Shown here in pieces: positions 54,987 through 62,857 of a DNA stretch of 64,000 bases. The translations under genes and the position numbers were made by a program. Each line of letters begins with the position of its first letter. Positions within the stretch are counted from its first letter, which is position 1. The notes under the pieces were generated by a model. It searched no databases. It worked only from the letters and a program-made list of their open reading frames with translations, and had not been told where the DNA came from. Source of the stretch: Streptomyces sp. NBC_00483 (GTDB lineage Bacteria; Actinomycetota; Actinomycetes; Streptomycetales; Streptomycetaceae); contig NZ_CP107880.1 in NCBI RefSeq assembly GCF_036013745.1, positions 5,828,001 through 5,892,000 of the forward strand, written 5' to 3'.

Positions 54987-56953
54987 TGGCTGCTGCCGTA
55001 ACGGCCGCCTCGGCCACAAGTACCGCTGAGCGGCCCCGCCCCCTCTGGCGCAACCGCGCCCTGGGCAAGATCGTGCTGCTCGCCGTCGTCGCCGCGGTTC
55101 TCGTCCCGCTGGCCCACGCCAAGTGGTCCAGCGGCACCTGGCCGCACGACCTCACCGTCGACCTCACCGAACCCCTCGGCAAGGCCACGGACTGGATCAT
55201 CGACAACCGGGACAGCCACCCGCTGTTCCTGTACTTCTTCGGCTACATCAGCAACGCCGTCGTCCTCTCCGTGCGCGCCGTCTACCTGGTGCTGCTCGCG
55301 GCCGGCTGGGCCGGCGTCACCGCGGCGGTCGGGCTGATCACCTGGCGCGTCGCCGGCTGGCGCAGCGCCGCGTTCGCCACGATCGCCTTCCTGGCGTGCG
55401 GCATCCTCGGTATGTGGGTGCCCACCATGCAGACGCTCGCGCTCATGGTGATCGCCGTGCTCATCTCGGTGATCGTCGGCGCCCTGCTCGGCCTCGCCGC
55501 GGGCCTGAGCGACACCATGTACCGGGGCCTGCGCCCGGTCCTCGACACCATGCAGGCGCTGCCCGCGTACGCGTACCTCCTCCCGGTCGTCCTCGTCTTC
55601 GGCATGGGCGTCCCGGCCGCCGTGCTCGCCACGGTCGTCTACGCCGCCCCGCCGATGGCCCGCCTCACCGCGCTCGGCCTGCGCTCCGTGGACGGCGGCG
55701 TGATGGAGGCCGTCACCTCGCTCGGCGCCACGGCCCGCCAGCGGTTGCTGAGCGCGCGCCTGCCGCTGGCCCGCAAGGAACTCCTCCTCGGCCTCAACCA
55801 GACGATCATGATGGCGCTCTCCATGGCCGTCATCGCCTCCGTGATCGGCGCGGGCGGCCTCGGCGACCGCGTCTACCAGGCGCTCGCCTCCGTCGACGTC
55901 GGCGCCGCGCTCGCGGCCGGCATCCCGATCGTGCTGCTCGCCGTCGTCCTCGACCGGGTCACGGCCGCGGCGGGGGAGCGGATGGGCTCGCACGACTCGG
56001 CCCCGGCCCCGTGGAAGTGGGGCGTGGTCGCGCTCGGCACCGTGGTGGTCGCGCTGGCGACCCGTTTCATGGACCGCCTCGACTGGCCCGACTCGTGGGT
56101 CGTCACCATCGCGACGCCCGTCAACGACGCCGTCGACTGGATGACGGACCACCTCTACACCGGCGTCCCGTACATCGGCGGCACCGCCGACTGGGCCGCG
56201 CACTTCACCACGGGGATCCTCAACCCGGTGCGCGACGGCCTCACCTGGCTGCCCTGGTGGTCGGTGCTGCTGATCGTCGCCGCGCTCGCCTGGCTGATCG
56301 GCACCTGGCGCACCGCGCTCACCGCGGTCCTCGCGATGGCCGCGATCGGCGCCCTCGGCGTATGGAAGCCGTCGCTCGACACGCTCTCGCAGGTCATCGC
56401 GGCGGTACTGGTCACGCTGGTCCTCGGCGTCGCGATCGGCATCGGCGCGGCCCGCAGCGAGCGCATCGAACGACTGCTCCGCCCGGTCCTGGACGTCTTC
56501 CAGACGATGCCGCAGTTCGTGTACCTGATCCCGGTCGTCGCCCTCTTCGGCGTCGGCCGCGCCCCGGCCGTCGCCGCGGCCGTCGTCTACGCGCTCCCCG
56601 CCGTCGTACGCATCACGACACAAGGCCTGCGTCAGGTGGACCCGGCCGCGATGGAGGCGTCCCGCTCGATGGGCGCGACCACGTGGCAGCAGCTGCGCCA
56701 GGTCCAACTCCCGCTCGCCCGCCCGGCGTTGCTGCTCGCCGTCAACCAGGGCGTGGTCCTGGTCCTCGCCGTCGTCATCATCGGCGGCCTGGTCGGCGGT
56801 GGCGCACTCGGCTACGACGTGGTCTTCGGCCTCGCGCAAGGTGATCTGGCCACCGGCCTGGTCGCGGGCGCGGCGATCGTCTGCCTCGGCCTGATGCTGG
56901 ACCGGGTGACGCAGCCGACGGGCCGCCGTACCGGCGCAGGAAAGGACGCGTGA
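54986..56953 (+). CDS. opuAB: Glycine-betaine ABC transporter permease, duplicated (two MetI-like domains)
   Basis: 655 residues, about twice the usual ProW length. Two homologous permease halves are present. The first has the EAA loop EAVTSLGATARQRLLSARLP (near residue 245); the second EASRSMGATTWQQLRQVQLP (near residue 555). Each is preceded by VLDTMQALPAYAYLLPVVLV or VLDVFQTMPQFVYLIPVVAL. Together they form the whole membrane pore that would normally be a homodimer. Lies between the ATPase and binding-protein genes with 1-base overlap and 1-base gap. Confidence 0.93.
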
Positions 56954-56954
56954 C

Positions 56955-57923
56955 ATGCGACGAACGCGCAAGACATTCACAGCAGTCGCGGGAGCGACCC
57001 TCCTCCTCACGGCCACCGGGTGCGGCGCGGCCGACATGACCAAGCAGGCGTCCCCGTACGCCAACGCCCAGGGCGCGAAGACGGTGACCCTCTCGGTCCA
57101 GTCCTGGGTCGGCGCACAGGCGAACGTGGCGGTCGCCCAGTACCTGCTGGAGCACGAACTCGGCTACCGCGTCGACACCGTGCAGGTCGACGAGGTCCCC
57201 GCGTGGGACGCCCTCAGCCAGGGCCGCGTCGACGCGATCCTGGAGGACTGGGGCCACCCCGACCAGGTGCAGCGCTACGTCAAGGACAAGAAGACGATCG
57301 TGAACGGTGGCGGCCTCGGCGTCACAGGACACATCGGCTGGTTCGTCCCGACGTACTTCGCGAAGCAGCACCCCGACGTCACCAACTGGAAGAACCTCGA
57401 CAAGTACGCCGACCAGTTGAAGACGGCGGAGAGCGGCGGCAAGGGCCAACTCCTCGACGGCTCCCCCTCGTACGTCACGAACGACAAGGCGCTGGTGAAG
57501 AACCTGAACCTGGACTACCAGGTCGTGTTCGCGGGCTCCGAGGCCGCCCAAATCACACAGATGAAGCAGTTCGCCAAGCAGAAGAAGCCGTTCCTGTCGT
57601 ACTGGTACACGCCCCAGTGGCTGACGAAGCAGGTGCCGATGACGGAGGTGAAGCTGCCCAAGTACAAGGAGGGCTGCGACGCCGACCCGAAGAAGATCAC
57701 CTGCGCCTACCCGACGACGCCGCTCCAGAAGTACCTCAACACGGGCTTCGCCAAGAACGGCGGCGAGGCGGCGCAGCTTCTGAAGAACTTCAAGTGGACG
57801 ACGGACGACCAGAACGAGGTCTCCCTCCTGATCGCCGACAAGAAGCTCACCCCGGAAGCCGCAGCCAAGAAGTGGGTCGACACCCACCGCTCGACGTGGA
57901 AGAAGTGGCTCCCGAAGAAGTAA
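56955..57923 (+). CDS. opuAC: Glycine-betaine-binding lipoprotein
   Basis: 322 residues. Lipoprotein signal peptide with lipobox LLTATGC at the start (Cys near residue 23). OpuAC/ProX type substrate-binding domain: VTLSVQSWVGAQANVAVAQY, VDAILEDWGHPDQVQRYVKD, GHIGWFVPTYFAKQHPDV, YWYTPQWLTKQ. Trp and Tyr residues likely form the aromatic cage for betaine. Starts one base after the permease stop. Confidence 0.93.
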   Translation: MRRTRKTFTAVAGATLLLTATGCGAADMTKQASPYANAQGAKTVTLSVQSWVGAQANVAVAQYLLEHELGYRVDTVQVDEVPAWDALSQGRVDAILEDWGHPDQVQRYVKDKKTIVNGGGLGVTGHIGWFVPTYFAKQHPDVTNWKNLDKYADQLKTAESGGKGQLLDGSPSYVTNDKALVKNLNLDYQVVFAGSEAAQITQMKQFAKQKKPFLSYWYTPQWLTKQVPMTEVKLPKYKEGCDADPKKITCAYPTTPLQKYLNTGFAKNGGEAAQLLKNFKWTTDDQNEVSLLIADKKLTPEAAAKKWVDTHRSTWKKWLPKK

Positions 57924-57930
57924 CCAGCCG

Positions 57931-57979
57931 GGACTGTGACGGCTCACTACGACGAAGTCGGAGACAGCCGTCACAGTCC
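57931..57979. terminator. Inverted repeat after the betaine operon
   Basis: GGACTGTGACGGCT (57931-57944) pairs perfectly with 57966-57979 over a 21-base loop. It lies between the convergent opuAC and ICL/PEPM genes and runs into the tandem repeat. Probable transcription end for the operon. Confidence 0.6.
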
Positions 57980-58051
57980 ACGTCTGCAGTCCACGTCTGC
58001 AGTCCACGTCTGCAGTCCACGCCTGCAGTCCACGTCTGCAGTCCACGTCTG
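57974..58051. repeat. Six 13-bp tandem repeats (CAGTCCACGTCTG)
   Basis: CAGTCCACGTCTG occurs six times without gaps; the fourth copy has one change (CACGCCTG). The array is 78 bp long in the convergent gap between opuAC and the 58063 gene. No spacer, so it is not a CRISPR. A minisatellite-like array whose copy number may vary between strains. Confidence 0.95.
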
Positions 58052-58062
58052 CGGGAGCGGAC

Positions 58063-58791
58063 CTACCGCAACCCCTCCGCGATCTCCCGCACCGCCCCCA
58101 TCGCCCTCCGCTGCAAGCCCGGGCCGAACGTGATCCGGGTGGCCCCCAGTTCGCCCCACTCGCGCGGGGACGGGCCGTCGGGCGGGGCGCCGACGTTGAT
58201 CGGGCCCTCGATGCCGGAGCGCAGGGCCGGAACAGCCTCCGCCGGTGCGCCGATCGGGTAGACGCAGTCCGCGCCCGCGGCGATGTACAGGCGGGCGCGT
58301 TCCACCGCCTCGGCGATCGGGTCCGCGGCGCCGCGGATGAACGTGTCGATGCGGGCGTTCAGGACGACGCGGTCGGACGCCGCCGAGCGGAATTCGGCCA
58401 GCCAATCCGCTTGCGCGTGCGGGTCGTTGAGTGTGCCGTCCGGGCGCGAGTCCTCCAGGTTGCAGCCCACGGCTCCCGTTTCCAGGAGGCGTTCCACCAG
58501 TTCCTTCGGGGCGATCCCGTAGCCGGCCTCGATGTCCGCCGACACCGGCACCGACACCGCGCGCACGATCCTGCGGACCGCCGCGAACATCTCGTCCGCC
58601 GGGGTCTGCCCGTCCTCGTAGCCGAGCGACGCGGCGACTCCGGCGGACGGTGTCGCGAGGGCGGGGAAGCCGGTCTCCTCGAAGACGCGGGCGCTCGCCG
58701 CGTCCCACGGGCCGGGGAGGACGAGCGGGTCGCCGGGGGAGCGGTCGTGGTGCAGGGCGCGGAACGTATCGGCGGCGCTCGGACTCACCAT
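58063..58791 (-). CDS. Isocitrate lyase / PEP mutase family protein
   Basis: 242 residues. TIM-barrel superfamily: LVLPGPWDAASARVFEETGF, the metal-binding SADIEAGYG and NLEDSR, and NARIDTFIRG. Likely a small C-C lyase or 2-methylisocitrate/oxaloacetate-decarboxylase-like enzyme; the substrate cannot be deduced. ATG 58791 has GGAGG seven bases upstream. Its start overlaps the end of the AhpD-like gene 58785-59234 by seven bases, so it is the last gene of a three-gene operon. Confidence 0.85.
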   Translation of the reverse strand: MVSPSAADTFRALHHDRSPGDPLVLPGPWDAASARVFEETGFPALATPSAGVAASLGYEDGQTPADEMFAAVRRIVRAVSVPVSADIEAGYGIAPKELVERLLETGAVGCNLEDSRPDGTLNDPHAQADWLAEFRSAASDRVVLNARIDTFIRGAADPIAEAVERARLYIAAGADCVYPIGAPAEAVPALRSGIEGPINVGAPPDGPSPREWGELGATRITFGPGLQRRAMGAVREIAEGLR

Positions 58792-59234
58792 GCGGGGCCT
58801 CCAGGCTCGATGCGCCGGCTCACCATCAGCCGGTTCCAGTTGTTGATGACCACGATCGAGGCGATCAAGTGGGCGAGTTCCTGTTCCGAGAAGTGCTTTG
58901 CCGCCGCCTCGTACGCCTCGTCCGGGACGTAGCCGTCCGTCAGGAGCGTCATCGCGTCCGTGAGTGCGAGGGCAGCCCTTTCCCGGTCGTCGAAGACCGC
59001 GCCCGCCTCGCGCCATGCGTTCAGGAGCGCGATGCGGTGTGCGGTCTCGCCGTTCGTGCGCACCGCGATGTCCACGTGCATGTCCAGGCAGAACGCGCAC
59101 TCGTTGAGCTGTGAGGCCCTGATCGCCACCAGTTCCGCGAGGACCGGGTCGCCGAGGCCCTTCTTGGCGGCGGCGCTCAGCGCCTGCATCGCCGTCCGGA
59201 CCCCGGCGTCCAACTGTCGCGTACGAGCGGTCAC
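58785..59234 (-). CDS. Carboxymuconolactone decarboxylase-like (AhpD fold) protein 2
   Basis: 149 residues. AhpD-type CxxC-xxx-H site in NECAFCLDMHVDIAVRTNGE and the typical VVINNWNRLMVSRR end. These proteins may act as alkylhydroperoxidase partners. GTG 59234 overlaps the stop of the upstream paralogue by four bases. Confidence 0.9.
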   Translation of the reverse strand: MTARTRQLDAGVRTAMQALSAAAKKGLGDPVLAELVAIRASQLNECAFCLDMHVDIAVRTNGETAHRIALLNAWREAGAVFDDRERAALALTDAMTLLTDGYVPDEAYEAAAKHFSEQELAHLIASIVVINNWNRLMVSRRIEPGGPAW

Positions 59235-59740
59235 TTGAAGTCCCCAGGCGTGTAGTGGCCCGGCGACTGGCGGGTCGAGACGCCGAAGCGGTTCCAGGCG
59301 TTGATGACCGTGATCGCGGCGATCAGCTGGGCCAGCTCCTGCTCGTCGTAGACCTTCGCCGCCTTCTCGTAGACCTCGTCCGGCACGAAACCGTCGGTGA
59401 GGACCGTGATCGCCTCGGTCAGTTCGAGGGCCGCGATCTCCTTCTCCGTGTAGAAGTGCTGCGACTCCTCCCACGCGCTGAGCTGGATGATCCGCTCCAC
59501 GCTCTCGCCCGCCGCCAGGGCGTCCTTGGTGTGCATGTCGAGGCAGAGGGCGCAGCGGTTGATCTGCGAGGCGCGGATCTTTACGAGTTCGGCGATCTTC
59601 GGGTCCACGCCCGCGCGGGCGGCCGCGTCCAGCTTGATCATCGCCTTGAAGACCTCGGGGGCCTGGCGGGACCAGTCGAGGCGAGGGGTGTGCTCGTGCA
59701 TGTACGGGGCGTTTTCGGTGCTGTTCTCGTTGTTCGTCAT
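59231..59740 (-). CDS. Carboxymuconolactone decarboxylase-like (AhpD fold) protein 1
   Basis: 169 residues. The same CxxC-xxx-H site is seen in NRCALCLDMHTKDALAAGES, with TVINAWNRFGVSTRQSPGHY at the end. It is paralogous to the next gene (58785-59234), probably by tandem duplication. First gene of the minus operon, divergent from the MocR regulator; the promoter region is only about 45 bases. Confidence 0.9.
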   Translation of the reverse strand: MTNNENSTENAPYMHEHTPRLDWSRQAPEVFKAMIKLDAAARAGVDPKIAELVKIRASQINRCALCLDMHTKDALAAGESVERIIQLSAWEESQHFYTEKEIAALELTEAITVLTDGFVPDEVYEKAAKVYDEQELAQLIAAITVINAWNRFGVSTRQSPGHYTPGDFK

Positions 59741-59771
59741 GCTTCGAGCCTACGAAGGGAGTAGCCCAGGA

Positions 59772-59789
59772 GTATGGTCCATTTACGTG
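59772..59789 (+). promoter_or_regulatory. Putative leaderless promoter and operator of the MocR gene
   Basis: TATGGT (59772-59777) ends nine bases before the GTG start at 59787, consistent with a leaderless transcript; AGGAG at 59769 is too far for a normal ribosome site. ATGGTCCAT (59773-59781) is a near-palindrome that could bind the regulator itself. The same short interval must contain the promoter for the divergent AhpD operon. Confidence 0.4.
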
Positions 59790-61205
59790 GAAGAATCTTG
59801 GGCCAATTCGGTCTCCGGGCGGGCGCTCGGCATCGATCTGCATCTCGACCCCCACCCCTCCGGGGGCGTACGTCGCGGGCTGACCGACGCGCTCCGTGAA
59901 GCCGTACGCGGCGGGCGGCTCGCCCCCGGTGTCAGGCTGCCCGCCTCCCGGACCCTCGCCGCCGACCTCGGCCTCGCCCGCAACACGGTCGCCGACGCCT
60001 ACGCCGACCTCGTCGCCGAGGGCTGGCTCACCGCCCGGCAGGGCTCCGGCACCCGGGTGGCCGAGCGGCCGGGGCGGGCGCCGACGCCGGTACCCGTCAC
60101 GAACCGCGTCCCCTTCGGCGGGTACCGCTACGACCTCATGCCCGGCCGCCCCGACCTCGCCTCCTTCCCCCGCGCCGAATGGCTGAAGGCCGCCCGCCGC
60201 GCCCTGAACGCCGCCCCGAACGATGCCCTCGGCTACGGCGACCCGCGCGGCCGCCCCGAACTGCGTCGCGCCCTCGCCGAATATCTGGCCCGCTCCCGCG
60301 GCGTCCAGGCCTCGCCGGAGCGGATCGTCGTCTGCGCCGGGTTCGTGCAGGGCATGATCCTGCTCGGCGAGGTGCTGCACCGGCGCGGCGTGCGCGACGT
60401 CGCCGTCGAGTCGTACGGGCTCGATCTGCATTGGGGCTATCTGACCCGGCCGGGACTGCGGACCCGGCCGCTTCCCTTCGACCAAGAGGGCGCGGATGTG
60501 AGGGAGTTGGGTGGGGAGGGGGCTGCTCTGCTTACTCCCGCCCACCAGTTTCCTCTCGGCGTCGCCCTGCACGCGCGACGTCGTGCCGCCGTCGTCGACT
60601 GGGCGCGGCGCACCGGCGGGCTGATCCTGGAGGACGACTACGACGGCGAGTTCCGCTACGACCGGCAGCCCGTCGGCGCCCTCCAGGGCCTCGACCCGGA
60701 CCGCGTCGTCTACCTCGGCACCGCCAGCAAGTCCCTCGCCCCCGGACTGCGGCTCGGCTGGATGGTGCTGCCCGCGTCCCTCATCGACGAGGTCGTCGAG
60801 GCCAAGGGGTACACCGACTGGTCCTGCGGCGTCCTCGACCAGCTCACCCTCGCCGAGTTCCTGGAATCCGGCGCGTACGACCGTCATGTGCGCGCCGCCC
60901 GGCTCCGCTACCGGCGCCGCCGCGACCAGCTCGTCGCCGCCCTCGCCGAGCGCGCCCCGGCCGTGCGCGCCACCGGCATCGCGGCCGGACTGCACGCCGT
61001 GCTCCAACTCCCGCCCGGCACCGAGCGATCCGTCGTACAGGCCGCCGCCTGGCAGCGCCTCGGCATCTCGGGCCTGGCCGAATTCCGGCACGAGGACGCG
61101 CCCGCGCCGGACGACCCCATGGACGCCCTGGTCGTCGGCTACGGAACCCCGCCCGATCACGCATGGCCGGGCGCGTTGGATACCCTGTGCCGGGTCCTGC
61201 CCTAG
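59787..61205 (+). CDS. MocR-type (GntR HTH plus aminotransferase) regulator
   Basis: 472 residues, usual MocR length. The winged-helix domain covers about residues 15-85 (LTDALREAVRGGRLAPGVRL, PASRTLAADLGLARNTVADA, YADLVAEGWLTARQGSGTRV). It is followed by a fold-type I aminotransferase domain with YGDPRGRPELRRAL, LTPAHQFPLGVAL, LEDDYDGEFRYD and the PLP-lysine region LGTASKSLAPGLRLGW. Such proteins often control neighbouring genes, here the divergent AhpD-ICL/PEPM operon. Not named pdxR because no pdxST is nearby. Confidence 0.93.
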   Translation: MEESWANSVSGRALGIDLHLDPHPSGGVRRGLTDALREAVRGGRLAPGVRLPASRTLAADLGLARNTVADAYADLVAEGWLTARQGSGTRVAERPGRAPTPVPVTNRVPFGGYRYDLMPGRPDLASFPRAEWLKAARRALNAAPNDALGYGDPRGRPELRRALAEYLARSRGVQASPERIVVCAGFVQGMILLGEVLHRRGVRDVAVESYGLDLHWGYLTRPGLRTRPLPFDQEGADVRELGGEGAALLTPAHQFPLGVALHARRRAAVVDWARRTGGLILEDDYDGEFRYDRQPVGALQGLDPDRVVYLGTASKSLAPGLRLGWMVLPASLIDEVVEAKGYTDWSCGVLDQLTLAEFLESGAYDRHVRAARLRYRRRRDQLVAALAERAPAVRATGIAAGLHAVLQLPPGTERSVVQAAAWQRLGISGLAEFRHEDAPAPDDPMDALVVGYGTPPDHAWPGALDTLCRVLP

Positions 61206-61253
61206 GGCGGGCACAGAGAACGGAAAAGTACGGCGAATCACGGGGGAAACGTC

Positions 61254-61625
61254 ATGAACGACAGCAAGGACAGCAGGGACGCCGCGAACAAGGCGGCCAC
61301 CCAGCGGCGGCTGCGCTCCGGCACCGTCGCGCTCGGCAGCGTGGGCCTGCTGGCCGCCGCGCTCACCGCCTGCTCCTCGGACTCCGACGTCGACAAGCGC
61401 TGCATCGACCGCAACAGCTACAACGCGTCCAAGGGCTACAAGGTCGTCTCCGACAAGTACTGCAAGTCCTCGTCCACCAAGTCCTCGGTGAACGGCAGTT
61501 GGTACTACGGCGGCAAGAAGAAGGGCAGCCGCGTCGGCAGCGGCTCCTTCACCAAGTCCTCGGGCGGCGGCGTCACCCGCGGCGGCTTCGGCAGCGGCGG
61601 CAAGGGCGGAAGCTCCGGCGGCTGA
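61254..61625 (+). CDS. Small Gly/Ser-rich lipoprotein, YgiB (DUF1190)-like
   Basis: 123 residues. Lipoprotein signal with lipobox LLAAALTAC (Cys near residue 40). The mature part has a few cysteines (KRCIDRNSYN, DKYCKSS) and ends in GGGVTRGGFGSGGKGG. VTRGGFG is also found at the C-terminal part of E. coli YgiB, whose gene lies before ygiC, as here before a YgiC-like gene 22 bases downstream. Outer-surface role inferred. GGGGGAAACG ribosome site upstream. Confidence 0.75.
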   Translation: MNDSKDSRDAANKAATQRRLRSGTVALGSVGLLAAALTACSSDSDVDKRCIDRNSYNASKGYKVVSDKYCKSSSTKSSVNGSWYYGGKKKGSRVGSGSFTKSSGGGVTRGGFGSGGKGGSSGG

Positions 61626-61647
61626 ACCGGGACGGCCCGAGAAACCC

Positions 61648-62841
61648 ATGAAGCGACACACCATCACCCCACGCCCCGGCTGGCAGCAGACCGTCGAGGA
61701 ACAGGGGCTCATCTACCCGCTCACCCGCTACCCCGACGACTCGCTGCGCCCGTACTGGGACGAGAGCGCCTACTACGAGTTCTCCCTCCCCGAGGTCGAG
61801 GCGCTCGAAGAGGTCGTCGAGGAGCTGCACCGCATGTGCCTCGCCGCGGCCGAACACATCGTCCGCACCGACCGCTTCGCCGACCTCGGGATCACCGACC
61901 CGGGCGTCGCCGCGGCGGTCGCCGAGGCCTGGGAGCGGCGCGCCGAACTCCCCTCCGTCTACGGCCGGTTCGACCTCCGGTACGACGGCACAGGGCCCGC
62001 GAAGCTCCTCGAGTACAACGCCGACACCCCCACCTCCCTGGTCGAGGCCGCGAGCCCCCAGTGGTTCTGGATGGAGGAGCGGTTCCCCGGCGCCGACCAG
62101 TGGAACTCGCTCCACGAGCGGCTCGTCGACGCCTGGAAGAAGCAGGCCGCCCTGCTCCCGCCGGGCAGCCCGCTCTACTTCGCGCACTCCTCGGCCGACG
62201 AACTCGGCGAGGACCTGATGACCGTCGGATATCTGAAGGAGACCGCCGAACAGGCGGGCCTGGAGACCGACTGGATCTCCATGGAGGAGATCGGCTGGGA
62301 CAGCCTCTCCGAGCGCTTCGTCGACAACCAACTCCGGTTCATCCGCAGCTGCTTCAAGCTGTACCCGTGGGAGTGGCTGACCTCCGACGAATTCGCCCCG
62401 CACGTCCTCGCCGGCCTCGACAACGGTGGCGGCACGGGTACGACGATGTGGATCGAGCCCGCCTGGAAGATGCTGCTCAGCAACAAGGCGCTCCTCGCGG
62501 TGCTTTGGGAGCTGTACCCCGGCCACCCGAACCTGCTGCCCGCCTACCTCGACGGCCCGCGCGAGCTGGCGACCGATCCGACCGGCCCCGGCTATGTGTC
62601 GAAGCCGCTGCTCGGGCGCGAGGGTGCGGGCGTCACGATCCACGAACCCGGGTCCGTCCCGCCCGCCCCCGAAGAGCCCTGCTGCTACCAGGAGTTGAGC
62701 GAGCTGCCCGACTTCGACGGCAACCGCGTCGTCCTCGGCGCGTGGGTCGTCGAGGACGAGGCGGCCGGCCTCGGCATCCGGGAATCGGCGGGGCTTGTCA
62801 CGGACGAGTACGCCCGCTTCCTGCCCCACGTCATCCTGTGA
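61648..62841 (+). CDS. Glutathionylspermidine synthase-family ATP-grasp protein (YgiC-like)
   Basis: 397 residues, matching the YgiC size (not the bifunctional Gsp). Conserved blocks are YGRFDLRYDGTGPAKLLEYN, ADTPTSLVEAASPQWFW, MWIEPAWKMLLSNKALLAVL and SKPLLGREGAGVTI, carrying the ATP-grasp residues. The family links a carboxylate to an amine; because streptomycetes use mycothiol rather than glutathione, the true substrate must differ from glutathionylspermidine. Follows the YgiB-like lipoprotein gene by 22 bases. Converges on rocD with 16 bases between stops. Confidence 0.87.
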   Translation: MKRHTITPRPGWQQTVEEQGLIYPLTRYPDDSLRPYWDESAYYEFSLPEVEALEEVVEELHRMCLAAAEHIVRTDRFADLGITDPGVAAAVAEAWERRAELPSVYGRFDLRYDGTGPAKLLEYNADTPTSLVEAASPQWFWMEERFPGADQWNSLHERLVDAWKKQAALLPPGSPLYFAHSSADELGEDLMTVGYLKETAEQAGLETDWISMEEIGWDSLSERFVDNQLRFIRSCFKLYPWEWLTSDEFAPHVLAGLDNGGGTGTTMWIEPAWKMLLSNKALLAVLWELYPGHPNLLPAYLDGPRELATDPTGPGYVSKPLLGREGAGVTIHEPGSVPPAPEEPCCYQELSELPDFDGNRVVLGAWVVEDEAAGLGIRESAGLVTDEYARFLPHVIL

Positions 62842-62857
62842 GCCTCGGTAAAAGGGC

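Noticed and set aside
57974..58051. CRISPR-like array
   Set aside because: The repeats are contiguous 13-mers without unique spacers, and no cas gene is present.
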